Positions 44,322 to 53,946 of a DNA stretch of 64,000 nucleotides are shown one piece after another; position 1 is the first letter of the stretch; every line of letters starts with the position of its first letter. Under the pieces are notes generated by a model, which was given only the letters and a program-made list of their open reading frames with translations, was not told the DNA's origin and ran no database searches. The stretch comes from Fusibacter bizertensis (GTDB lineage Bacteria; Bacillota; Clostridia; Peptostreptococcales; Acidaminobacteraceae), in the NCBI RefSeq assembly GCF_029914245.1, contig NZ_JARYZI010000003.1, positions 62,001 to 126,000 on the forward strand, in the 5' to 3' direction. Position numbers and translations under genes: made by a program.

Positions 44322-44598
44322 TAAAAAGCTCTCATCCCTGTTATATAAACAGGGACGAAAGCTTATTTCGCGGTACCACCCAAATTGATCAATTGATCCA
44401 GCTCATCGATACGGACAAAATTGTCGATATCTACCGAAGGTAACGTTTCGGATACGACCACGCCTACTCGCCTAAGCTTTCAGCCTGATAACTCAGAGAT
44501 GTTCTTCATCAAAAGCTCAGTGCCGAACTTACACCCTCATCGGCTCGCTATTACCTCTACTTTATGATTACTCTTCTCGTCAAAGTCTTTAATATATT
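44322..44598 (-). promoter_or_regulatory. T-box riboswitch leader of the aspS-gatC/gatA/gatB operon
   Basis: On the minus strand the T-box core GGTGGTACCGCG lies at 44380-44369, followed by a terminator stem (AGCTTTCGTCCCTG with CAGGGATGAGAGCT, ending in TTTTTATTTTT). Stem I is recognisable upstream: AAGAGTA of the loop E side, a distal GCCGA/TCGGC hairpin with GGTGTAAG, and on the 3' side GAAGAACATC, where AAC would be the specifier (Asn). Uncharged tRNA(Asn) would pair with the specifier and the T-box and allow readthrough. The specifier call depends on hand alignment. Confidence 0.92.
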
Positions 44599-44604
44599 GA
44601 ACTG

Positions 44605-44633
44605 ATTATATGCATTATTAAAAGAGATGTCAA
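44605..44633 (-). promoter_or_regulatory. Sigma-A promoter of the T-box operon
   Basis: On the minus strand a perfect -35 TTGACA (44633-44628), a 17-base spacer and a perfect -10 TATAAT (44610-44605). Predicted start near 44598. Confidence 0.92.
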
Positions 44634-44676
44634 CACCCTTTTGCATATAAATTAATTTTTCTGATAATTAACTGCT

Positions 44677-44928
44677 TTATTTTGTCAACTCATCTAACAT
44701 GATCAAGTAACTTATAGCTTCGTCGCGATTGTTGCCACACATCTCAAAACTTGGCTTCAAACTGCCACACACTGAAGGTCTTTCAGCATGATCAAAGATT
44801 AGACACCTCATCTTATCATCCAGATGAATACAAGGCGTATGACTTGGTTTACCATTAGGTAAAAGTTTTGTTTTAGTAGATATTGACGGGATAATGCAAC
44901 ATGCACCACACCCTATTCTACATTCCAT
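44677..44928 (-). CDS. YkgJ-type cysteine-cluster protein
   Basis: 83 residues. The Cys pattern CRIGCGACC near the start, followed by PCIHL, CLIFDHAERPSVC and a last Cys near 67 (FEMCG), is that of the YkgJ/CxxCxxCC family, thought to bind a metal or Fe-S cluster. Function unknown. The ATG overlaps the pepP stop by one base (TAATG), so it is translationally coupled to pepP. No terminator is evident after it. Confidence 0.82.
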   Translation of the reverse strand: MECRIGCGACCIIPSISTKTKLLPNGKPSHTPCIHLDDKMRCLIFDHAERPSVCGSLKPSFEMCGNNRDEAISYLIMLDELTK

Positions 44929-46166
44929 TACCTGTACATGATGGCTTCAATTTCTTCCACCGTTTTAGGGATATGACTTGATAATATTTCATTTCCGTTT
45001 TCAGTGATCAGTATATCATCTTCAATGCGTATACCAATGTTTTCTTCTGCGATATAAAGACCAGGTTCAACCGTCAAGATCATGCCTTCTTTCAATAAGC
45101 CATTTCTGCTACCGATATCATGAACATCAAGTCCTAAATAATGACTTACTCCGTGATAATAATACTTAGAAAGCTCTGAATCTTCTTTGATTAAACCAAT
45201 TTTTTTAAGTTCATCTGTAAGTGTTCTCTGACAAACCTTATTGAGTTCTTCAAATGGAATTCCCGGTTTCATCGCATCGATCACCGCACTTTGTGCTTTT
45301 AGCACGATATTATAAATCTGCTTTTGGCGGTCAGTAAACTTACCATTAACCGGAATAGTTCTAGAGATATCAGCAGCGTATTGTTGATATTGAGCACCCA
45401 AATCTAAAAGTACTAAATCTCCATCTTTAAGTTTTTTGCTATTTTCAACATAGTGCAAAATCACGCCATCGCTTCCAGAAGCTGCAATGGTTTCGAATGA
45501 ACATCTTTCCGCGCCATTCATTCTTATATGATATTGAAAAGTTGCTTCTAATTGATACTCGTACAACTCATTTTTTAGTGCTTTCATAATTTCTTGTATT
45601 CCAATACTAGTAATATCAATTGCTTTTTTTACTAGTGATACTTCTTCATCTGATTTAAGGACTCTAAGTTCACATAAAATATAATGTAAAGATTTAACGG
45701 TTACAAATGGATAACGCTTGGTAAAATCATGGGCAAATACCGATGCTGGGCTATCCATTTCATCCCAATTCATCTTTTCAAGATCTAAAAATAGTCTTTC
45801 CACTTTACCATTATAAACAGTCCTTGAAACCCATGAAACAAAACCGTCAAGGTACTGAATATCTCTAATACCAGATATTGATTCAGCAGCCTCACGCGTT
45901 AGTTTTCTACCAATCCATTTCTCTATATCATAATCTGGTTTTTCTATAAAAAGAGTCGCTTCAAGACCTTTTATCGTTTTAACCATTGCAATGATAAAAT
46001 GTTCTTGCGTGCAACCTGTGAAATAGTAAAAGTTTTTGTTCGGTAGAAAAGAATAGTGTGAATCCGCTGTGCTTTTTGGTGCTTTACCTGAAAATAGTAT
46101 CGCCATATCTCCAACTTCAAGGAATCCTTCAAGTTGAGCTCTATGCGCCTCGTACATTGTTGTCAT
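44928..46166 (-). CDS. pepP: Xaa-Pro aminopeptidase (M24B)
   Basis: 412 residues. The N-terminal creatinase-type domain (FLPNKNFYYFTGCTQEHFI) is followed by the pita-bread metalloprotease domain with the dimetal ligands in LLDLGAQYQQYAADISRTIP (two Asp), HGVSHYLGLDVHD (His), VEPGLY (Glu) and IGIRIEDD (Glu). It removes N-terminal residues ahead of proline. A GGGAGG ribosome binding site precedes the ATG. Followed, with one-base overlap, by a YkgJ-type gene, and divergent from the ABC-F gene. Confidence 0.94.
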   Translation of the reverse strand: MTTMYEAHRAQLEGFLEVGDMAILFSGKAPKSTADSHYSFLPNKNFYYFTGCTQEHFIIAMVKTIKGLEATLFIEKPDYDIEKWIGRKLTREAAESISGIRDIQYLDGFVSWVSRTVYNGKVERLFLDLEKMNWDEMDSPASVFAHDFTKRYPFVTVKSLHYILCELRVLKSDEEVSLVKKAIDITSIGIQEIMKALKNELYEYQLEATFQYHIRMNGAERCSFETIAASGSDGVILHYVENSKKLKDGDLVLLDLGAQYQQYAADISRTIPVNGKFTDRQKQIYNIVLKAQSAVIDAMKPGIPFEELNKVCQRTLTDELKKIGLIKEDSELSKYYYHGVSHYLGLDVHDIGSRNGLLKEGMILTVEPGLYIAEENIGIRIEDDILITENGNEILSSHIPKTVEEIEAIMYR

Positions 46167-46277
46167 GTCGTATCCTCCCGAAAAAATTGTTTAGTGTCTC
46201 ACTACTATACAGTTTATCATATTATGTTAAAATAGAGAGAGTTAAATTTTCAAAATACCTCTTAAAGGAGTTTAAAT

Positions 46278-48203
46278 ATGCATTTACTCAATTGCAACCA
46301 AATCAGTAAAAGTTATAGCATGACAAAATTATTAGATGACATCGATTTTTCTATCGATTCAAACGACAAAATAGGTCTAATTGGTGTCAATGGAACTGGT
46401 AAATCTACATTTTTAAAAATCATTGTTGGGCTTGAATTCCCTGACTTTGGTCAAGTGGTCACTGCCAAAAACATCAAAATCAACTATTTGGCACAAGAGC
46501 ACGATTACACCGAAGATCTCACTGTAATCGAACAACTCTTTCACGGAAATTCCGAAGCAATGGAAACCATTAGAAAGTATGAGATAGCTATTCAGGAGTT
46601 AGAAGAGAATCCGGATGACACTGAACTTCTCAGTACCTTTAATCACCTCTCTGAAGTAATGAACGCCAAGCAATTATTTGATATTGAATTTCAAATGAAA
46701 AGCATCCTTGGTGCACTGGGCATATATGACTTAGAAGCAAAAGTACAGACACTATCTGGTGGGCAAAAAAAACGTGTCGCACTAGCTGAAGCACTTGTAA
46801 CACCATGTGATTTACTCGTACTTGATGAACCTACCAACCATCTAGACAGTAAAACGATTCTTTGGCTTGAAAACTTTTTAAAAGCGCGAACAGGCGGTCT
46901 ATTGATGATTACCCATGACCGCTATTTTCTCGATCGCATCGTTAATAAAAGTGTTGAACTTTCTAGAGGAAAATTATATGAATACCAAGGAAATTACGAA
47001 TATTACCTTGAAAAAAAAGCTGAAAGGATGCTGCAACAAACAAGCAGTCATCAGAAAAACCAGAATTTATACCGTCGCGAACTCGCTTGGATGCGCGCTG
47101 GTGTTCTAGCGAGAGGAACAAAGTCCAAATCAAGAATTCAAAGATTTGAAAAAATTCAAGAAGATATAAAACAGTTTAATGATTCTTCTGTTCAAATTGA
47201 AGCAGGTTTTACACGTCTAGGAAGTAAAATAGCTGAAATTAAAAACATCGTTATGCAATTTGGGAACAAACATTTATTTGATACTTTTGAGTACAGTCTT
47301 GCACCAAATGATCGCATCGGAATAGTTGGCGATAACGGTGTCGGCAAGACCACTCTACTCAACATTATCGCACAAAGAATCACGCCTATTAAAGGGACTG
47401 TGGAAATTGGTTCTACCGTAAAATTTGGTTATTTTACGCAAGATTTTGAAGGTTTTGGTAGTGATGACCAGCGCGCGATAGAGTACATTAGAGATATCGC
47501 TGAATATGTTACAACGCCTTCTGGATATCGCATTAGCGCTTCAGAACTAATGGAAACTTTCCTCTTTCCAGCTGATCTACAATGGACGCCTATTGCTAAA
47601 TTATCTGGGGGTGAAAGAAGAAGATTACAGCTTTTAGGAATCTTGATTGGTGCACCCAATGTACTATTGCTCGATGAACCAACCAACAACCTTGACCTTG
47701 ACACACTTAAAGTGTTTGAAGAATACCTTGATCAGTTTCAAGGTGTAATATTAGTTGTGTCACATGATCGCTATTTTCTAGACCGAACTTGTGATAAATT
47801 ACTTGCAATTGACAATGGCAAACTCAGCTTTGCCAATCAGAGTTATAGTGAGTATTTAGAAGATCACATTCATGATGAAGCGCAAGAAGTAAACTCAAAA
47901 ACACCTGTGAAAGCAAAAGCAGATATTGATACAAATCAAGCTTCTGATCAAGAACTCAATCGCACCAAAAAGGAGAAATTGACGTTTAAAGAGTTAAAAT
48001 TGCTTGAAACTTTGCCTTCAAATATCGATAAACTTTCAGATGACTTAGGCTTGTTGGATAAGGAAATTGAACGCTTTAGTACAGATTTTTCCAAACTTAC
48101 GCAATTAACAGAAAAAAAAGAAGCCCTTGAACTTGAGCTTCTTGATTTGATGGAACAGTATGAAGCATTAAAAGAGAAAGAATCTTTAATTGCTGCTTTG
48201 TGA
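46278..48203 (+). CDS. ABC-F family ATPase (Uup-like)
   Basis: 641 residues with two ABC modules and no membrane domain. Walker A motifs: GVNGTGKST near residue 38 and GDNGVGKTT near 352. Signature motifs: LSGGQKKR near 158 and LSGGERRR near 442. The inter-module linker carries [22 protein letters not shown], as in Uup-type proteins, and a C-terminal coiled-coil domain spans about 575-641. ABC-F proteins bind the ribosomal E site and resolve stalled translation. Some members give antibiotic resistance, but the Uup-like tail argues for a housekeeping form. AAAGGAG precedes the ATG. The last 18 bases overlap the convergent chemoreceptor gene. Confidence 0.92.
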   Translation: MHLLNCNQISKSYSMTKLLDDIDFSIDSNDKIGLIGVNGTGKSTFLKIIVGLEFPDFGQVVTAKNIKINYLAQEHDYTEDLTVIEQLFHGNSEAMETIRKYEIAIQELEENPDDTELLSTFNHLSEVMNAKQLFDIEFQMKSILGALGIYDLEAKVQTLSGGQKKRVALAEALVTPCDLLVLDEPTNHLDSKTILWLENFLKARTGGLLMITHDRYFLDRIVNKSVELSRGKLYEYQGNYEYYLEKKAERMLQQTSSHQKNQNLYRRELAWMRAGVLARGTKSKSRIQRFEKIQEDIKQFNDSSVQIEAGFTRLGSKIAEIKNIVMQFGNKHLFDTFEYSLAPNDRIGIVGDNGVGKTTLLNIIAQRITPIKGTVEIGSTVKFGYFTQDFEGFGSDDQRAIEYIRDIAEYVTTPSGYRISASELMETFLFPADLQWTPIAKLSGGERRRLQLLGILIGAPNVLLLDEPTNNLDLDTLKVFEEYLDQFQGVILVVSHDRYFLDRTCDKLLAIDNGKLSFANQSYSEYLEDHIHDEAQEVNSKTPVKAKADIDTNQASDQELNRTKKEKLTFKELKLLETLPSNIDKLSDDLGLLDKEIERFSTDFSKLTQLTEKKEALELELLDLMEQYEALKEKESLIAAL

Positions 48204-49661
48204 TAGTTTAGTGAGTGCTTTAGAGTGAGAGTTGATGACGTTAACCTCTTGGTTTACATCGGTTGATATCTCAACTTGATGCTGCATCACCGACTTAATT
48301 TCGATGAATTTTTCATTGTTATTTTGAAGTGTAGCAGAAGCATCTTCAATGGCTTTTTCTAAAAATGAAAATTGATTGTAAATTTGTTCTATTAATTTTG
48401 CTTCTTTGGCGAGCTCTTCACTTACAGTGTTGAAGCTCGCTTTCATTTCGTTATAATAGGCCCCCAAAGTACTCATATTATCATTGCCTTGATTCATTGC
48501 TATTTTACCAAGATTAGCTTGATCAAGTGCGAGTTCAGTTGAAGCTATAAATTCTTTTGTGATTTTTCTAATCCCATCAGCAAATTGTCCACTTTCTTCT
48601 GATAATTTTCTTATTTCTTCTGCTACAATTGCAAAACCTCTGCCGTGTTCTCCAGCACGTGCTGCTTCAATTGAAGCATTAAGCGCTAATAAATTGGTTT
48701 GATCAGCGATTGATGATATCCCATCTAAAAAGCTATAAATATCCGACATTTTAGTTGACAGTATGTTGATGGTATCATGACTTTGAGCTATTGCTTCTTC
48801 AATTTGTTTCATTTTATGTTGCATTTCGGTAATTGAGTCTCCGCTCTCATCCACTTTTCCGTTGACACCAGTAAAAAGAGTCTCTATAGTCGTCATCAAA
48901 TCAAATGTTTCTTTTACATAGTCACTAGAATCTTCTACACGCAATTTTGCATCTCTTAAGCTTTCAGAAGTATTGGAAACTCTTTCAGAAAGTGATTCGA
49001 TTGACAAGTTAACCTCTTTAATACTTATCAAATTATCATTCATCTTAACTTGAGCAGTTGATGCTGATGCATCTATGCTATGACTTGTCTGATTTATCTT
49101 TTCAAATACTAAATTCAATTGATCAAAAGCATGCTTGCTTTTTCGTCCTTCCTCTTGTGCTGAACGCAATGTTTCTTGCCCCCACTTTGAAAGAAGCAAT
49201 AAAACGATAAATGCACAAAAGTAAGCCCCCATACGTGGTATAAAATCGCCTAAACCTAGATTGGGCTCTAGCAGAAAGGTCGGTTTTATCAAATATAAAG
49301 CAGATAGAATTGTAGATGACCCCAAACCAAAACCAATCATCAACCTTAGGTTGAAATAGAGTGACTGCATAATCAAGGCTAAAAAGTATATATTGAACAT
49401 TCTTGATATGCCACCATTAACAATTGACATACCAATGGCTGCTAAAAATGGTATAGTAACAATCACTTCACCTTTGAATACTCTATTAATTGGCAACAGA
49501 CTAAATATAGTTGAAAAAATTGAAGCTGCTGCAGTTAAAGTCACTGCTTCTATACCATAAGCGACACCACCATTAATAAATGCTGTAATCGATAATATTA
49601 CTGAAAAGGCCCAAACAAACCCTACATTAGCACGAATCGCTCTTTTGTAATCATAATCCAT
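48186..49661 (-). CDS. Methyl-accepting chemotaxis protein, polytopic membrane type
   Basis: About 491 residues. Five or six hydrophobic segments at 10-165 anchor it in the membrane, without a large external sensor and without a HAMP domain. The cytoplasmic signalling domain has the conserved hairpin tip [20 protein letters not shown] followed by [20 protein letters not shown] near 315-355. It should signal to CheA/CheW, although no che genes are in this window. The ATG at 49661 follows GGGGG; two ATGs at 49676 and 49673 have no ribosome binding site. It follows the methyltransferase gene by 15 bases. Confidence 0.88.
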   Translation of the reverse strand: MDYDYKRAIRANVGFVWAFSVILSITAFINGGVAYGIEAVTLTAAASIFSTIFSLLPINRVFKGEVIVTIPFLAAIGMSIVNGGISRMFNIYFLALIMQSLYFNLRLMIGFGLGSSTILSALYLIKPTFLLEPNLGLGDFIPRMGAYFCAFIVLLLLSKWGQETLRSAQEEGRKSKHAFDQLNLVFEKINQTSHSIDASASTAQVKMNDNLISIKEVNLSIESLSERVSNTSESLRDAKLRVEDSSDYVKETFDLMTTIETLFTGVNGKVDESGDSITEMQHKMKQIEEAIAQSHDTINILSTKMSDIYSFLDGISSIADQTNLLALNASIEAARAGEHGRGFAIVAEEIRKLSEESGQFADGIRKITKEFIASTELALDQANLGKIAMNQGNDNMSTLGAYYNEMKASFNTVSEELAKEAKLIEQIYNQFSFLEKAIEDASATLQNNNEKFIEIKSVMQHQVEISTDVNQEVNVINSHSKALTKLSQSSN

Positions 49662-49676
49662 AAAAACCCCCATCAT

Positions 49677-50447
49677 TTATTTTCTAAGTTTAATTATAAA
49701 GGTTTTCGGTATACCTTTATCATATACATCACTGGATTTGTTAGGTTCTTCTGTTAATGATACAACCTTAAATCCGACATTCGCAGCTGAGGTTACTATT
49801 TCACCCAATGTCCAATTTCTTAAAAAAACTTTCTCTGCTTTTTCACTTTTTTCACCAGCAATATATTTGCCATATGATACTGTCTTTTCAACCAAATTAG
49901 AATCAAAGTAATCACCCTCTACTTTGTGCTTCCTTACTTTTGCAGTAGAGCCCCTAGAAGAAATAAGCTTAGTACTAACAGGATGAAAGTCTCTGATGAT
50001 TAGTTCTCCACCAGATTTAAGCACTTTATATAGCACATTATAAAAGACTTCTAAATCGAGGAAATAGTGAAGAATTCCCATCTCAGCAAATGCCAAGTCG
50101 TATTGGTCATCCACCTCCAGCTTTAATATGTCACACAAAATATAATTAATATTTACGCCTGCTTCTTTGGCGAGTTCTAATGCATATTGCTTATTTGATT
50201 CAGAAAAATCAACAACTGTCACTTGTGCGCCAAGTAATGCTAAAGCAACTGCTTTATTGCCATTTGACCCCATTACATTGAGGATGTTTTTTCCCACAAT
50301 TGAGCCAAATTGTGATTCTAAATTGATAATTGGCCCATGTGGATTAGCTTTAAGCTTTAAAGCATATGTTTCAGGAGGGCCAAACCGCTCTATCCAAGCA
50401 GATACATGTTCCTGCTCCCAAGCATTTTTGTTTATATTTTCGTTCAT
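49677..50447 (-). CDS. Class I SAM-dependent methyltransferase
   Basis: 256 residues. Motif I is ILNVMGSNGNKAVALALLG near 54-72 with the acidic residue of motif II in VTVVDFSESN; motif IV is LAFAEMGILHYF, and post-motif LKSGGELIIRDFHP follows. It should transfer a methyl group from SAM to a small molecule. The substrate is unknown. The unusual MGSNGNK in place of G-x-G-x-G fits a subset of UbiE/Tam-like enzymes. GAGGT precedes the ATG. Upstream partner of the chemoreceptor gene, probably in the same transcript. Confidence 0.85.
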   Translation of the reverse strand: MNENINKNAWEQEHVSAWIERFGPPETYALKLKANPHGPIINLESQFGSIVGKNILNVMGSNGNKAVALALLGAQVTVVDFSESNKQYALELAKEAGVNINYILCDILKLEVDDQYDLAFAEMGILHYFLDLEVFYNVLYKVLKSGGELIIRDFHPVSTKLISSRGSTAKVRKHKVEGDYFDSNLVEKTVSYGKYIAGEKSEKAEKVFLRNWTLGEIVTSAANVGFKVVSLTEEPNKSSDVYDKGIPKTFIIKLRK

Positions 50448-50610
50448 TTATACCTCGCTTTATCACTTAATCACATTGCTTTATATTGTATTTTGTATTT
50501 TATATGCTTATTATTATAAACTTTTTTTGAGAATTTAACCATACTCTATGTAAAATTCAGGTAAATGACGCTTTATATTTAAAAGCATCATCCTATTAAA
50601 TTGTCCTATA

Positions 50611-50639
50611 TTGACGAACTAAACTAGATAAGGTAAAAT
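50611..50639 (+). promoter_or_regulatory. Probable promoter of prfC
   Basis: TTGACG (50611-50616), a 17-base spacer and TAAAAT (50634-50639). A second -10-like TATAAT lies at 50658-50663 but lacks a matched -35. Confidence 0.55.
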
Positions 50640-50677
50640 TTAAAGGTTGTAGTCGTTTATAATGAAAATGTAGAATT

Positions 50678-50691
50678 TTGACAAATGTCAT
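50678..50691. promoter_or_regulatory. Crp/Fnr-like palindrome in the prfC 5' region
   Basis: TTGACAAATGTCAT, two 6-base half-sites (TTGACA, TGTCAT) with a 2-base centre. It closely matches the ATGACATATGTCAT operator candidate at 57361-57374. It lies downstream of the predicted promoter, where binding would repress. Confidence 0.35.
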
Positions 50692-50730
50692 TAAATAGTG
50701 TTAAAAAAGTAAAAAGAAAAGGAAGTAAAT

Positions 50731-52335
50731 ATGTCTGATATGAATCCGGAAATCGTACAAGAAGTAAAAAGGCGTAGAACTTTTGCGATCATCTCCCATC
50801 CAGATGCTGGTAAAACTACACTAACTGAAAAATTACTGCTTTACGGAGGGGCTATTCGTGAAGCTGGAACTGTTAAATCAAGAAAATCACAAAAACATGC
50901 AGTTTCTGACTGGATGGAAATTGAAAAACAAAGAGGCATCTCAGTTACATCCTCAGTTCTTCAATTTAACTATGAAAATCACTGTATCAATATACTTGAT
51001 ACTCCTGGTCACCAGGACTTTAGTGAAGATACCTATAGAACTTTGATGGCTGCTGATAGCGCTGTTATGGTTGTTGACTCTTCAAAAGGGGTAGAAAGTC
51101 AAACTAGAAAACTCTTTAAAGTGTGTAAAATGCGTGGAATTCCAATTTTCACCTTTATCAATAAGATGGATAGACAAGGTAAAGATCCATTTGAACTACT
51201 TGAAGATTTAGAAAATAGCTTAGGCATCCGATCTTATCCTATGAATTGGCCAATCGGTTCTGACAAAAATTTTAAAGGTGTCTATAACCGCGCCAAACAA
51301 CAGATTGAGATGTTTAACGATTCTAACCATGGTCAAAACATTGCCAAGATCGATTCAGGTGATTTATCAGACCCAAAATATAAAGAAATGTTTGGCGCAG
51401 ATTTACACCAAAAATTACTGGATGAGCTTGAACTATTAGACCATGCTGGTGATCCTTATGATCTAGATAAAATTCTCCAAGGTGAATTGACGCCAGTATT
51501 CTTTGGTAGTGCGCTTACTAACTTTGGCGTTGAACCTTTTTTACGTTCTTTCTTAGAACTTACACCACCGCCCATTGCGAGAGTAAGTAATGAAGGTGAA
51601 ATCGACCCGAACTCTGATAATTTTTCTGGGTTCATATTTAAAATTCAAGCCAATATGAATCCAACCCATAGAGATAGAATTGCTTTTTTAAGAATTTGTT
51701 CTGGTAAATTTACAAAAGGAATGCAAGTCAATCACGTACAAGAGAACAAAAAAGTGCGTCTGGCACAGCCACAACAATTTATGGCACAAGATAGAGTTGT
51801 TGTTGAAACAGCTTATCCTGGTGATATTATCGGTATTCACGACCCTGGTATTTTCAGAATTGGCGATACACTTTGTGAAGATGCTTCTGGTATTAAATAT
51901 GAAGGTATACCAGTATTTGCACCGGAACATTTCGCCAAAGTTTATACTAAAAATGCACTTAAAAGAAAACAATTTATCAAAGGTATTGAACAACTTTCTG
52001 AAGAAGGTAGTATACAAGTTTTTAGAAGACCAAACATCGGTGTAGAAGAACTAATTATAGGTGTTGTTGGTGTTTTACAGTTTGAAGTTTTAGAGTACAG
52101 ACTTAAAAATGAATATGGTGTTGATGTTATCATCGAGTCCCTTCCATATCGTTATGTGAGATGGATCACTTCTGATAACTTTGATAAAAAGAATTTCTCA
52201 ATGACAATGGACACTATGCTCGTACAAGATGAATATACTAATCCTGTTTTAATCTTCCAAAATGATTGGTCCATCCGTCAAATTGAAGAAAGAAACAAAA
52301 ATGTAAAATTAGAAGAAATATCACTTAGAAAATAA
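50731..52335 (+). CDS. prfC: Peptide chain release factor 3
   Basis: 534 residues, the usual length for RF3 (E. coli 529). G1 HPDAGKTTLTEKLL, the switch II motif DTPGHQDFSEDTYR and G4 NKMDR are intact. RF3-specific stretches such as VSDWMEIEKQRGISVTSSV and the C-terminal VRWITSDN are present, which separates it from EF-G and TypA. It uses GTP to release RF1 or RF2 from the ribosome after termination. AAGGAAG precedes the ATG. Single gene with its own terminator. Confidence 0.96.
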   Translation: MSDMNPEIVQEVKRRRTFAIISHPDAGKTTLTEKLLLYGGAIREAGTVKSRKSQKHAVSDWMEIEKQRGISVTSSVLQFNYENHCINILDTPGHQDFSEDTYRTLMAADSAVMVVDSSKGVESQTRKLFKVCKMRGIPIFTFINKMDRQGKDPFELLEDLENSLGIRSYPMNWPIGSDKNFKGVYNRAKQQIEMFNDSNHGQNIAKIDSGDLSDPKYKEMFGADLHQKLLDELELLDHAGDPYDLDKILQGELTPVFFGSALTNFGVEPFLRSFLELTPPPIARVSNEGEIDPNSDNFSGFIFKIQANMNPTHRDRIAFLRICSGKFTKGMQVNHVQENKKVRLAQPQQFMAQDRVVVETAYPGDIIGIHDPGIFRIGDTLCEDASGIKYEGIPVFAPEHFAKVYTKNALKRKQFIKGIEQLSEEGSIQVFRRPNIGVEELIIGVVGVLQFEVLEYRLKNEYGVDVIIESLPYRYVRWITSDNFDKKNFSMTMDTMLVQDEYTNPVLIFQNDWSIRQIEERNKNVKLEEISLRK

Positions 52336-52340
52336 AATTA

Positions 52341-52385
52341 AAGCACTACTTGATGAATTTAGAATCAACAAGTAGTGCTTTTTTA
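52341..52385 (+). terminator. Terminator after prfC
   Basis: AAGCACTACTTG (52341-52352) pairs with CAAGTAGTGCTT (52369-52380), followed by TTTTTA. The tail touches the stop codon of the convergent ftsX gene. Confidence 0.92.
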
Positions 52386-53270
52386 TTTTTGAGTTATCAT
52401 TTTCAAACCAAATGCACTTGCTAGACCACCCATAATAACTACTAATACCAACATGACAGCTGATAAAGTTAGCGGATTGGTCTGCATATTTATATTAGTT
52501 ACAAATGGTAGAATATCTTCACTCATCATTGCTACAAGGTTAGAAAAAAAGGCAAACAATATAATTGCAATTAAACCACTGACAATTGAAATTCCAATGC
52601 CTTCAATATAAAAAGGCGTATTGATAAATCGATCTGGAGCACCGAGAAGTTGAAGCGTATTAATTTGATTTGCGTGTGCATGCACACCTTCTCGTATAAT
52701 ATGAGATGTAATGATAAAAGTTCCAAAAGTTACAGCCAACGTCATCATCAAACCAATTACACCAATCAACTTTGAAAAACTACTTATTTTCATCAATATA
52801 TCTTGATTATCTCTAACATACGTAACATGGTCTAAACTTCTCATAGCTGTGACAATAGGATCAATCTGCTTAATATCAATTTCAAGTTCTAGATAAGGTA
52901 CAAAAGGACTACTCTCAAATTGATCAAGGATATTAGCTTCTTCTCCCAAAACGACAGCCATTTGATATTCTGCTTCATCAGCAGTAACTTTATTAACAAC
53001 TTCAACACCATCGATATTTTTTATGTTATCAATTAGTGTCTCCAATGCGTATGCATTTAAAGTCTCTTCATAATATACACTCACTTCTGCTTCATCCTTT
53101 AAGATTTGAGAAAAACGCATACTGAAAAACCATCCTGAAACGGTTATAAGTGCAATAAAAAAAATCAAAGCCAAACTTATAATTGACAATATACTTGAAT
53201 TTCTATTGAGCTTAAAAATCGTCATAACTTCATGTAAATAATATCCTAAATTCTTAAAAACTGACTTCAT
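52383..53270 (-). CDS. ftsX: FtsX-like cell-division permease
   Basis: 295 residues with four membrane helices: one near residue 25-45 (LSIISLALIFFIALITV), and three near 170-290. The extracellular loop between helices 1 and 2 (about 120 residues) is the site where FtsX binds its peptidoglycan-hydrolase activator. With FtsE it transmits ATP-driven conformational change to wall hydrolases. Its start overlaps the ftsE stop by four bases. Confidence 0.93.
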   Translation of the reverse strand: MKSVFKNLGYYLHEVMTIFKLNRNSSILSIISLALIFFIALITVSGWFFSMRFSQILKDEAEVSVYYEETLNAYALETLIDNIKNIDGVEVVNKVTADEAEYQMAVVLGEEANILDQFESSPFVPYLELEIDIKQIDPIVTAMRSLDHVTYVRDNQDILMKISSFSKLIGVIGLMMTLAVTFGTFIITSHIIREGVHAHANQINTLQLLGAPDRFINTPFYIEGIGISIVSGLIAIILFAFFSNLVAMMSEDILPFVTNINMQTNPLTLSAVMLVLVVIMGGLASAFGLKMITQK

Positions 53271-53941
53271 CCCTCGCTCCTCTCTATGATAAATTTTCCC
53301 TCGTCCATATTGAGGCGTATGGTTGAATGAAAAGATTTCACAAGATGTGCTGCATGTGTGGTGATAACTACACTTGTCTGTTGATCAGCAAATGATGCCA
53401 GTAGATTTAATACATTGATGGCATTCTCTTGATCTAGGTTACCAGTTGGTTCATCAGCAATTATCAATTTAGGCTTTCTCGCAACAGCTCTTGCAATTGC
53501 AACGCGTTGACACTCTCCCCACGAGAGCTTATCAACAGTATGATCGCGTTTATGACCAAGCCCTACCCGCATTATATATTCAGTAGCAATCGAAATCATT
53601 TGCTCATGTGTAAAATCCAAGAAACGCAGACCAATCATCACATTATCTAAGACACTTCTACCTTCAATTAATCTAAACTCTTGAAAAACTGGTCCAAGTT
53701 TAGTTCGTAGTTTTCTTATTTCTTGTTCTTGACCAGCAATCATAGGCTGATCTAACACACTGATGTTACCATTACTTGGGACTTCAATTCCAAGAAACAA
53801 TTTGAGTAAACTTGTTTTTCCAGAACCACTTGGTCCTAAAATTACGACAACTTCACCAGTCCCTATCTCAAGGTCAAAAGGCTTTAAAGCCTGTGTTCCA
53901 TCTTTATATTTTAGTTCACACTGAATTGCACTGATCATCAT
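53267..53941 (-). CDS. ftsE: FtsE-like ABC ATPase
   Basis: 224 residues. Walker A GPSGSGKTSLLKL near residue 35, signature LSWGECQRVAIARAVA, and Walker B KLIIADEPTGNLD are all intact. FtsE forms the cytosolic ATPase of the FtsEX complex. The signature is LSWGE instead of LSGGE, a variant also common in FtsE proteins. GAGGTGA lies just before the ATG; a second ATG one codon later is possible. Five bases follow the coiled-coil gene. Confidence 0.93.
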   Translation of the reverse strand: MMISAIQCELKYKDGTQALKPFDLEIGTGEVVVILGPSGSGKTSLLKLFLGIEVPSNGNISVLDQPMIAGQEQEIRKLRTKLGPVFQEFRLIEGRSVLDNVMIGLRFLDFTHEQMISIATEYIMRVGLGHKRDHTVDKLSWGECQRVAIARAVARKPKLIIADEPTGNLDQENAINVLNLLASFADQQTSVVITTHAAHLVKSFHSTIRLNMDEGKFIIERSEG

Positions 53942-53946
53942 TCACC

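Noticed and set aside
44186-44443. 85-codon plus-strand frame
   Set aside because: It lies antisense to the start of aspS and inside the T-box terminator and antiterminator, both of which explain the sequence.
46278-48203. Antibiotic-resistance ABC-F protein
   Set aside because: The linker and C-terminal coiled coil are like Uup, a housekeeping group, and there is no mobile or resistance context.
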